From Nonomuraea angiospora (GTDB taxonomy: Bacteria > Actinomycetota > Actinomycetes > Streptosporangiales > Streptosporangiaceae), in assembly GCF_014873145.1 (NCBI RefSeq), contig NZ_JADBEK010000001.1:3286001-3350000 (forward strand): 64,000 nt of DNA, read 5' to 3'. The notes under the pieces are model-generated. The model made no database searches. It saw only the letters and a program-made list of their open reading frames with translations, and was not told where the DNA came from. This document shows positions 9,607 through 16,905 of the stretch, piece by piece (positions within the stretch are counted from its first letter, which is position 1; every line of letters begins with the position of its first letter). Made by a program: the position numbers and the translations under genes.

Positions 9607-10440
9607 ATGGCCGACCGCCGGCCGGAGCGCGCGCCGCGCGGAATCGACACCTCCAGGCCCAGCGTCTCCCGCGTCTACGACTTCATGCTCGGCGGCAAGG
9701 ACAATTACGAGGCCGACCGCGAGCTGGGGCTGCGGGCGCTGGAGATCGCCCCGGACGCGCGCGAGTCGGCGCGGGCGAACCGGGAGTTCCTCGGGCGGGT
9801 GGTCAGGTTCCTGGCGGCGGGGGCCGGGCTGCGCCAGTTCCTGGACCTCGGCTGCGGGCTGCCCACTCGGGACAACGTCCACGAGATCGCCCAGTCGGCC
9901 GCTCCCGGCAGCCGGGTCGTCTACGTCGACCACGACCCGATCGTGCTCGTCCACGCCCGCGCGCTGCTGGCCGTGAACGACGCGACCACGGTCGTCGAGG
10001 CCGATGTCAGGGACCCGGACGCGATCCTCGACGACCCGGAGACCAGGCGTCTCATCGACCTCGGCGAGCCGGTCGGGCTGCTGATGTTCGGCATCCTGCA
10101 TCACCTGGCCGACCACGAGGACCCGGCCGGGATCGCCGCCCGCCTGATGGCCCGGCTGCCGGCCGGCAGCCACCTGGCCGTCTCCCACTTCTGCGACCCG
10201 GGCACGGCGCACCCCGAGGCGTCCGCCCAGGCGTACGCCGCCGAGAAGCTGTTCGACGAGGGCCTGGGCACCGGCCGGTGGCGCGCCCGTGAAGAGATCC
10301 TGGCCTGCTTCGACGGTCTGGAGCTGCTGGAGCCCGGGCTCGTGCCGCTGCCGGAGTGGCGGCCGGACCCCGGCGACCTCGCCCGGCCCGGCCTGTCCCG
10401 TCACACCCTGGCCGGCGCGGTCGCACGCAAGGCCCGGTGA
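9607..10440 (+). CDS. SAM-dependent methyltransferase, DUF574/Methyltransf_19 family (second copy)
   Basis: A 277-residue paralogue of the gene at 173-1036, alike along its whole length. It has RGIDTSRPSVSRVYDFMLGG, then FLDLGCGLPTRDNVHEIAQ, VVYVDHDPIVLVHARALL and LLEPGLVPLPEWRPDPGD. The ATG at 9607 is chosen because GAAGGAG lies five bases before it; the frame is open about 100 bases further upstream without a better site. It probably arose by duplication, and the GH42/importer island now separates the copies. Substrate unknown. Confidence 0.88.
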   Translation: MADRRPERAPRGIDTSRPSVSRVYDFMLGGKDNYEADRELGLRALEIAPDARESARANREFLGRVVRFLAAGAGLRQFLDLGCGLPTRDNVHEIAQSAAPGSRVVYVDHDPIVLVHARALLAVNDATTVVEADVRDPDAILDDPETRRLIDLGEPVGLLMFGILHHLADHEDPAGIAARLMARLPAGSHLAVSHFCDPGTAHPEASAQAYAAEKLFDEGLGTGRWRAREEILACFDGLELLEPGLVPLPEWRPDPGDLARPGLSRHTLAGAVARKAR

Positions 10441-10444
10441 GGGG

Positions 10445-10819
10445 TCACAGCGCGCCCGCGTACACCCAGCGGCCCTCGAAACGGACGAAACTGCTGTTCT
10501 CCTCCAGCTCCCCCGGAGTGCCGCGTTCGACGTAGTGGGCGCGGAAGCGCACCGTGCCCTCGGTGTGGACGACGCTGCCGCCGGTCGTCTCCAGCACCTC
10601 CAGCCGCACCCAGCGCGTCTTCCTGTCCAGGTCGAGCCGGGCGGGGCGGGCGGACGGATGCCAGCTGCGCAGCAGGTAGGCGGCGTCGCCCACACTGAAC
10701 GCGCTATATCTGGACCGCATGAGCTGCTCGGCGGTGGCGGCCACCGCCTCGTCCCGGTGGAGCCTGCCGCAGCAGTCCTGGTAGGGGGCGGGCAGGCCGC
10801 ACGGACATGTACGAGGCAT
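10445..10819 (-). CDS. YchJ-family SEC-C motif protein (UPF0225)
   Basis: A 124-residue protein. The N-terminus MPRTCPCGLPAPYQDCCGRL is the cysteine-rich SEC-C motif that binds zinc. It is followed by the YchJ core with LMRSRYSAFSVGDAAYLLRSWHP, and the C-terminus ENSSFVRFEGRWVYAGAL also matches the family. Its molecular role is not established. It lies 5 bases from the Sir2 gene on the same strand and is probably co-transcribed with it. It converges on the second DUF574 gene with a 4-base gap. Confidence 0.88.
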   Translation of the reverse strand: MPRTCPCGLPAPYQDCCGRLHRDEAVAATAEQLMRSRYSAFSVGDAAYLLRSWHPSARPARLDLDRKTRWVRLEVLETTGGSVVHTEGTVRFRAHYVERGTPGELEENSSFVRFEGRWVYAGAL

Positions 10820-10824
10820 GACGC

Positions 10825-11661
10825 CTATTGTGCCGGGACCGGCAGCCGCACCGTGAGCTCGGTCAGCGTAGGGCCGAGCGGGGCGTCGAGGGTGAGCGAG
10901 GCGTCGGCGTCGCCGCCGGTCTCCCCCTGGTTGACGATGGCGATGGGGATGCCGAGCGAGGCGGCCTTGGTGACGAACCGCAGCCCCGACCTGACCGTCA
11001 ACGACGACCCCAGCACCAGCAGCAGGCTCGCGCCCGCCACCAGGGCGAAGCACTCGTCCACCCGGGGCCGGGGGACGTTCTCGCCGAAGAACACCACGTC
11101 GGGCTTGAGCATCCCGCCGCACGCCGCGCAGTCGACCACCTGGAACCCGGCGACCTGCGCGTCGGTGAGCACGGCGTCGCCGTCGGGGTTGATCCGGGCG
11201 CCGGCGGCCTCCCAGTCCGGATTGGCGGCCCGCAGCCGCCGCTCCAGCTCGGCGCGGGGCGTGCGCTCGCGGCACGACAGGCACACCACCCGGTCGAGCC
11301 CGCCGTGCAGCTCGATCACCCGCCGCGCCCCGGCGGCCTGGTGCAGGCCGTCGACGTTCTGGGTGACGATGCCGGCGAGCAGCCCGCGCCGCTCCAGCTC
11401 GGCCACGGCCCGATGGCCGGCGTTGGGCCGGGCCTGGCCGATCTGCCGCCAGCCGACGTGGCTGCGGGCCCAGTATCGCTGCCGCGCCTGCGCGCTGCCG
11501 GTGAAGCGCTGGTACGTCATCGGCTCCGCGCGCCGGGCCCGGCCGGTCGGCCCCCGGTAGTCGGGGATGCCGGACTCGGTCGACAGGCCCGCTCCGCTGA
11601 GCACGGCCACGCCTCCGCCCGCGACCAGCTCGGCCAGTCGTGTCACTGTCACACCATCCAT
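10825..11661 (-). CDS. Sir2-family NAD-dependent protein deacylase
   Basis: A 278-residue sirtuin. [20 protein letters not shown] is the NAD-binding GAGxS block, [13 protein letters not shown] the second, and [11 protein letters not shown] contains the catalytic histidine. Four zinc cysteines appear as CLSC and CAACGG around a 50-residue insert, then FFGENVP and the GSSLTV block. It removes acyl groups from lysines using NAD+, in the cytoplasm. The start is taken at ATG 11661 ([13 protein letters not shown]) because the upstream extension is Gly/Pro-rich and uninformative. It is followed by the YchJ gene in a likely two-gene unit. Confidence 0.9.
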   Translation of the reverse strand: MDGVTVTRLAELVAGGGVAVLSGAGLSTESGIPDYRGPTGRARRAEPMTYQRFTGSAQARQRYWARSHVGWRQIGQARPNAGHRAVAELERRGLLAGIVTQNVDGLHQAAGARRVIELHGGLDRVVCLSCRERTPRAELERRLRAANPDWEAAGARINPDGDAVLTDAQVAGFQVVDCAACGGMLKPDVVFFGENVPRPRVDECFALVAGASLLLVLGSSLTVRSGLRFVTKAASLGIPIAIVNQGETGGDADASLTLDAPLGPTLTELTVRLPVPAQ

Positions 11662-11794
11662 GGTGCCCGATCTCCACGCCTGCCCGTCCCCCGGCCCGGC
11701 CGTCACGACACCGGAGCCGGGGGGACGGTTGCCCGGCCGGGGAGACGCCCGGCCCGCGCCGGCCGCCGGGTCCGAGGGGACGGCCGTCTCCCGC

Positions 11795-13555
11795 TCAGTC
11801 GCCCGTGCGTTCCTCCGCCTCGGCGATCCGCTCGGCGCTCCACAGCCGCCGCATCTCCGGGCAGCTCTCCAGCAGCTCGCCGAGCCGCCCCCGCCCCGCG
11901 ACCCGGCCGCGGTCGAGCACCACGATCTGGTCGGCGCGTTCGAGCGCGGCCTGCCGGTGGGAGACGACCAGCAGGGTGCCGTGGCCGGCGATCCGCTCCC
12001 ACAGCAGCCGCTCGGTCTCGACGTCGAGCGCCGACGACAGGTCGTCCACGACCAGCAGGTCCGGGTCGCGGACGAGGGCGCGGGCGGCGGTGGCCCGCTG
12101 CACCTGCCCGCCGGACAGCCGCACCCCGCGCGGCCCCACGACCGTGTCGAGCCCGTCGGGCATCGCGGCCAGGTCCGGCTCGAACGCGGCCAGCTCCAGC
12201 GCCCGCCCGAGCTCGGCGTCGGTCGCGGGCCGGCCGAGGAGCAGGTTCTCGCGCAGGGTCTCGGAGAACAGCCTCGGGACCTGGCTCGCGTACGCCGCCC
12301 GGCCGGGGACGAGGAACGTGCCCGGGTCGGCGACGGGCACGCCGTTCCACGAGATCGTGCCCTCCTCCAGCGGCAGCAGGCCGAGCAGGGCGCGTACCAG
12401 GGTGGTCTTGCCCGAGCCGACCGCGCCCGTGACGACCGTGAACGAGCCGCGCTCGACGCGCAGGTCGATCCCCCGCAGCCCGCCCGCGCTCAGCCCGCGG
12501 GCCTCCAGCACCCGCAGCGGGCCCGGGTGCGGGGGCACGGCCGCGACCGCGGGCGGGTCGCGGCGCAGCCAGACGTCGGCGCCGCGCGACAGGTCGCCGG
12601 CGCTCTCGTGCGGCGCCATCAGCCGGGTGAGCCGCTCGGTGGCGACCGCGGCCTGCGGCAGGCGGTACAGGACGGTGCCGATCGACCGGGGCAGGGCCGT
12701 CAGCCAGCCGATGTAGCTGGTGAACAGCGCGAGGTCGCCCACCGTGAACTCGCCGCCGCGCATCGCGGGGGCGGCCAGGAGCAGGACGAGCCCGATGCTG
12801 AGCTCGACGGTCGCGCCGGTCGTGGCGTCCAGCAGGTCGGTGGCCAGGCGGTCCTTGACGGCGGCCGCGCGCCGCCGCCGGTTGTGCTCGCGCAGCCGCT
12901 CCAGCGCCGCCTCCTCGGCTCCCGCGGTCTTGATGGCGAGCACGCCGCCGAAGATCTCGCCCACGTACGACGTGACGGCCGCGCCGAGCGTCCTGGCCCG
13001 CTGGTGCAGCCTCCCGATGGTCTGCCGCATGAGCCTGCTCAGCACGCCGATCGCGACCATCGGCAGCACCAGCGCCAGCGTGATGACGGGATCGGCGGAA
13101 GCCATGATCGTCAGCGCGGCGGCGGCGAAGAGCGTCGTCCCGGCCAGGCTGACGCTCTCGTCGGTGAAGTCGACCGCGTCGGCCACGTCGTCCCGCAGGC
13201 GGGCGACGGACTCGCCGGGCGAGTGCGGCAGCCGCGCCGCGGCGGGGCCGCGGGCGGTCAGGATGGAGCGCAGGGCGTTGGCGCGCAGCAGGGTGGCCGC
13301 CGCGGCCCACCAGTAGACCCCGTACGTCCACGCGATGACGATCATCAGGCCCCGGGCGACCTCCACGCCCACGAACGCCGCGCACAACCACAGCGCCCAG
13401 CCCGGGTCGCCGCCGAGCCCGTCGAAGATCCGCTGCAGGACGAGCCCGCTCGCCAGCGGGATCACGTGGACGGGCAGCCAGAGCAGCGCCCCGATGAGGT
13501 AGCGGCGGAAGTCGAACGTGGCCAGCCTGGTGGCCACCAGCATGACCGGCTTCAC
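11795..13555 (-). CDS. ABC exporter half-transporter B (TMD-NBD)
   Basis: A 586-residue fused membrane/ATPase protein. The first ~300 residues carry about six TM segments; the NBD follows. Walker A is TGAVGSGKTT and the signature is the consensus LSGGQ. Walker B reads LLVVDDLSSALD, with Asp where the catalytic Glu normally stands. It starts at a GTG that overlaps the stop of exporter A (GTGA). Together A and B form a heterodimer in which B gives the good signature and A gives the good Walker B. That makes one working and one degenerate ATP site, as in TM287/288-like exporters. It is the last gene of the peptide-modification operon and probably exports its product. Confidence 0.88.
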   Translation of the reverse strand: MKPVMLVATRLATFDFRRYLIGALLWLPVHVIPLASGLVLQRIFDGLGGDPGWALWLCAAFVGVEVARGLMIVIAWTYGVYWWAAAATLLRANALRSILTARGPAAARLPHSPGESVARLRDDVADAVDFTDESVSLAGTTLFAAAALTIMASADPVITLALVLPMVAIGVLSRLMRQTIGRLHQRARTLGAAVTSYVGEIFGGVLAIKTAGAEEAALERLREHNRRRRAAAVKDRLATDLLDATTGATVELSIGLVLLLAAPAMRGGEFTVGDLALFTSYIGWLTALPRSIGTVLYRLPQAAVATERLTRLMAPHESAGDLSRGADVWLRRDPPAVAAVPPHPGPLRVLEARGLSAGGLRGIDLRVERGSFTVVTGAVGSGKTTLVRALLGLLPLEEGTISWNGVPVADPGTFLVPGRAAYASQVPRLFSETLRENLLLGRPATDAELGRALELAAFEPDLAAMPDGLDTVVGPRGVRLSGGQVQRATAARALVRDPDLLVVDDLSSALDVETERLLWERIAGHGTLLVVSHRQAALERADQIVVLDRGRVAGRGRLGELLESCPEMRRLWSAERIAEAEERTGD

Positions 13556-15297
13556 CGGCTCACCCCCGCCAGGTCGAGCAGCCGCCCGAACCTGCTGCCG
13601 GGGTCGGCGGCGAGGTCGGCGCGGCGGCCGTACTCGACGATCTTGCCGTGGTCGAGCACGGCGATCTTGTCCACGCGCGACAGCGAGGACAGGCGGTGCG
13701 CGATGATCACGCCGGTCCGGCCGTCGAGCAGCCGGTCGATGCTCTGCTCGATGCGGCGTTCGGTGGCGGGGTCGAGCCTGCTGGACGCCTCGTCGAGCAC
13801 GACGAGCCCGGGGTCGGAGAGGAACGCGCGGGCGAACGCGATGAGCTGCGCCTCCCCCGCCGACACCGCGCGCAGCTCGGTGTCGAGCCCGTCGGGCAGC
13901 CCGGCCAGCCACTCGCCCAGCCCGACGCCGTGGAGGACCTCCCGCAGCCGCGCGTCCCCCGGGGACGGCCGGAAGAGCGTCAGGTTGTCGCGCAGGCTCG
14001 CCGCGAAGAGCTGGACGTCCTGTGTGACCACGCCGATCCGCGTTCGCACGGACGCCTGGCCGGCCTCGCGCAGGTCCAGCCCGCCGACCCGCACGACGCC
14101 CTCGGACGGGTCGTACAGGCGCAGCGCCAGGCGGGCGAGCGTGGTCTTGCCGCTGCCGGTCCGCCCCACCAGGCCGAGCGTCTCGCCGGGGGCCAGCGTG
14201 AGGGTGACGCCCGACAGCACCTGCTCGTCGTCGCCGGGGTAGGCGAAGCCGACGCCGTCCAGGCTCAGGCCGAGCGGGCCGGTCGCGGGCAGGGGGCGGG
14301 TGCCCTCGGGCAGCGTGCGCCGCTCGGCCAGCAGGTCCGCGATGCGGGCCAGACCGGCCAGTGCCGCCTGGTACTGCCTGATCTGGTCGATGAGCCGCTC
14401 GAACGGCGTGCGTACCATCAGCGTGTACTGGAAGATCAGCACGGCGGTGCCGATCGTGAGCGTCCCCGACCGCAGCGCCCAGGCGGCGAGCCCGAGCATG
14501 ATCGCGGTGCCCGCGGCGAACGCCACCGACGTGCCCGCCAGCAGCGTGGTCCCGATGCGCGCGTCCCTGACCTCGGCGCGGTAGAGGGCGGCGCTGACCT
14601 GGTGGAAGCGGCGTACGGTGTGCTCGCCCGCGCCGTTGGCCCGCAGGTCCTCGGCCCCGGCCAGCCGCTCCTCCAGCAGGCCGAACAGCCGCGCGCTCGC
14701 CGCGCGCGACCGGGCGGCGGCCGGCACGGCCAGCCGCTGGGCGCGGGCCATCCCCCACCCGATGAGCAGGCAGTAGACCAGCAGCGCGCAGCCGATGCGC
14801 CAGTCGACGCCGAACACGATGACGACCACCCCGGCCAGGAGCAGCACGCTCGCCACGACGTCCATGAGGAACGCGACGACGAAGTCGGCCACGGCCACGA
14901 CGTCGCCGTCCACGCGTTCGATCATCTCGCCGGGCGTGTGCCGGCCGTGGAAGGCCAGGTCCAGGCCGAGCGCGTGCCGGGCGAGGCGCTCGCGCAGGCG
15001 GTTGGTGCCGTCCCAGGCCAGGCGGCCGGCCAGCCACGCGGCGACCGGCCGGGCGGCCTGGCCGGCGACGGCCAGCGCCAGGTAGCCGACGGCGATCAGG
15101 GTCAGGTGCCTGATGCTCGCGCCGCCGATCGCGTCGTCCACGAAGCGGCGGGTGATCTGCGGCGCCGCCAGCGGGAGCGCGGTGGTGGCGGCTATGGCCG
15201 CGGCGAGCGCGGCGCCCTGGCGACGGCCCGGGCGCAGCAGGCGCAGGACGGAGGGGCTATGCGGTGGAATCCCTTGGTCGAACGATCTCGATGACAA
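13552..15297 (-). CDS. ABC exporter half-transporter A (TMD-NBD)
   Basis: A 581-residue fused TMD-NBD exporter. TM segments begin at GAALAAAIAATTALPLAAP. Walker A is GLVGRTGSGKTT, Walker B is LVVLDEASSRLD with the catalytic Glu present, and the signature is VSAGE instead of LSGGQ, so it is degenerate. This complements partner B. In this frame a TGA lies two codons before the TTG at 15297, so translation must start at this TTG or later; no ATG or GTG is near. The 5' end overlaps the 33-residue ORF at 15257-15358, whose strong ribosome site may feed ribosomes onto the TTG. Confidence 0.86.
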   Translation of the reverse strand: MSSRSFDQGIPPHSPSVLRLLRPGRRQGAALAAAIAATTALPLAAPQITRRFVDDAIGGASIRHLTLIAVGYLALAVAGQAARPVAAWLAGRLAWDGTNRLRERLARHALGLDLAFHGRHTPGEMIERVDGDVVAVADFVVAFLMDVVASVLLLAGVVVIVFGVDWRIGCALLVYCLLIGWGMARAQRLAVPAAARSRAASARLFGLLEERLAGAEDLRANGAGEHTVRRFHQVSAALYRAEVRDARIGTTLLAGTSVAFAAGTAIMLGLAAWALRSGTLTIGTAVLIFQYTLMVRTPFERLIDQIRQYQAALAGLARIADLLAERRTLPEGTRPLPATGPLGLSLDGVGFAYPGDDEQVLSGVTLTLAPGETLGLVGRTGSGKTTLARLALRLYDPSEGVVRVGGLDLREAGQASVRTRIGVVTQDVQLFAASLRDNLTLFRPSPGDARLREVLHGVGLGEWLAGLPDGLDTELRAVSAGEAQLIAFARAFLSDPGLVVLDEASSRLDPATERRIEQSIDRLLDGRTGVIIAHRLSSLSRVDKIAVLDHGKIVEYGRRADLAADPGSRFGRLLDLAGVSR

Positions 15298-15358
15298 ACG
15301 TCATGCCCTTTGGATAGGAGGTCTCATTGCTCTGGCGGGACATGAACGTCGTCCTCAT
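15257..15358 (-). CDS. 33-residue ORF, candidate RiPP precursor or coupling leader peptide
   Basis: A small ORF between the radical-SAM-like gene and the exporter genes. Its ATG follows AAGGAGG by six bases, one of the best ribosome sites in the window. The C-terminal half reads MTFVIEIVRPRDSTA and the N-terminal half is rich in Ser/Thr/Asn/Gln. There is no cysteine, so it cannot form lanthionine rings. Codon use is less G+C-rich than in the neighbours. It overlaps the first 41 bases of exporter A in another frame. Two readings fit: it is the substrate peptide of the LanB-like enzyme, or a leader whose translation allows re-initiation at the exporter's TTG. No homology was recognised. Confidence 0.5.
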   Translation of the reverse strand: MRTTFMSRQSNETSYPKGMTFVIEIVRPRDSTA

Positions 15359-15429
15359 CGCCGGCCTCCTTGATCCGATGGGCTCGCTCCAGGGAGTACA
15401 GCAGCCCCGCGCGGGCCGGGGCAACCGGT

Positions 15430-16905
15430 TTACCCGCTGCCCCGCAGCACCCCTGCCCGCGCCAGCCCGGCGGTCAGCCGCGCGCGGGCGGGGCCCGGGA
15501 GGCAGTCGAGGGCGTGCGGATCGTGGGCCGCGAGCCGGGAGACGGGCGCGATCTGGTACGGGTTGAGCCGGAACGATTGCCCCGACCGCAGGCTCACCGC
15601 GAACGTCCCGGGCCCGCACCCGTCGGGCCCCGCGCCGCCGGCCACCACCTGCGCGCACGGGTCCCACCCGGGAACGGGTTCCGCGCCGGCCACGGAGCAG
15701 GCGGCCAGGCGCCCCGGCGGCAGCCCGGGAAGCCGCTCCAGCCACTCCTTGATCATGCGGGTGACCTCATAGGCCCGCATCGTGCCGGGCGCGTCGAACT
15801 CCACCCACCTGACCAGGTCGTCCCCGGCCCTCGGCGGGAAGCGCACGCTCTGCCCGGCCCACTCCGAGCGGATCGCCATCCGGTACGGCCGCAGCCCGGC
15901 CAGCCGGACCCCGCCGGCGCCCGCCGCCAGCAGCTCGACGGACTCCCCCGCGGCGCCCGCGGCCACGCCGGGCGCGCCCAGCACCAGCTCGCACGCCACC
16001 GCCACGCCCGGCGGGATCGCGGCCAGCAGCCGCCGCAGGTTGACGGTCCACCCGTTCAGGCCGGTCACGGCGGCCAGGAAGTCGATCCGCGTCACGGCGA
16101 TCGTCAGGCCGCGGCAGCGGGCCAGGACGTCCCTGGGGAAGGCGGCCACCCGCTCCGCGTCCAGCCATCCGGCCCACGGCCCGCCCTCGGGCGGGCGGCA
16201 CGCCCCGGTCACCCAGCGCACCTGCTTCCCCGGCCGGGTGTCCGAGGCGTCCCGCGACCGTGCCCCTTCGACGGGCCCGGCGTCCGTGTCCTTCCCCTTG
16301 CCGGCGCGCCACGGGGGGCGGATCACCCGTTCGGGCGACCACGCCGAGAACTCGGCCCCGGCCAGCTCCGGCACGCGCCGCAGCGCCGCGCCGAGCCGGG
16401 CCACGAGCCGCCCGCACAGCGTCACCCGCTCCGCTCCCAGCGCTCCCACCAGCGCGAACGCCGCGGGCAGCTGCCGGGCGGCGTCCAGCGCGACGTGCGC
16501 CCGCCGCCCGGCGGCGACCTGCGCGGCCAGCTCGACCTCGGGCCGGAACACCTCGCACCGCCCGGCCGCGCCGAGCACGTCCCTGCTGCTCTGCATGCTG
16601 CCCTCGGCCAGCTCCAGGTCGTCGATGCTGAGCCGGACCGCGGGGTCGGCCGCCAGCCGCAGCGCCGTGCCCACCGCTCTGAGGCGGGCGTCGTCGAACG
16701 CCTGCCGCTCCAGGACGGCCGCCGCCGCCCGCTCGAGCAGCGCCGCCTGCGGCCCGCCGTCGAGCCGTTCGGCGGCGGCCCGCAGCCGGGACGGGTCGGC
16801 GAGGCGTGCGACGACGTGTTCGTTGAGGTCGAGCACCTCGGCTCCGGGAGGCGGCACGACCTCGGTGGTGAAGTCGGTCAGCGGCGGGATGACGAGCAGC
16901 TCCAT
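15430..16905 (-). CDS. Uncharacterised protein, tentatively a degenerate B12-binding radical-SAM-like protein
   Basis: A 491-residue protein not confidently recognised. Its start, MELLVIPPLTDFTTEVVPPP then AEVLDLN, resembles the first strand and loop of B12-binding radical SAM enzymes. The later stretch LRRLLAAIPPGVAVACELVL followed by GAPG and LAGLRPYRMAIRSEWAGQ resembles the end of their barrel. The CxxxCxxC motif for the 4Fe-4S cluster is absent; nine cysteines are scattered singly. If the relationship holds, it is a non-catalytic or binding partner. ATG 16905 overlaps the stop of the LanB-like gene (TGATG), with GGGGGAG eight bases upstream. The tight coupling argues that the two proteins act together. 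Confidence 0.4.
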   Translation of the reverse strand: MELLVIPPLTDFTTEVVPPPGAEVLDLNEHVVARLADPSRLRAAAERLDGGPQAALLERAAAAVLERQAFDDARLRAVGTALRLAADPAVRLSIDDLELAEGSMQSSRDVLGAAGRCEVFRPEVELAAQVAAGRRAHVALDAARQLPAAFALVGALGAERVTLCGRLVARLGAALRRVPELAGAEFSAWSPERVIRPPWRAGKGKDTDAGPVEGARSRDASDTRPGKQVRWVTGACRPPEGGPWAGWLDAERVAAFPRDVLARCRGLTIAVTRIDFLAAVTGLNGWTVNLRRLLAAIPPGVAVACELVLGAPGVAAGAAGESVELLAAGAGGVRLAGLRPYRMAIRSEWAGQSVRFPPRAGDDLVRWVEFDAPGTMRAYEVTRMIKEWLERLPGLPPGRLAACSVAGAEPVPGWDPCAQVVAGGAGPDGCGPGTFAVSLRSGQSFRLNPYQIAPVSRLAAHDPHALDCLPGPARARLTAGLARAGVLRGSG

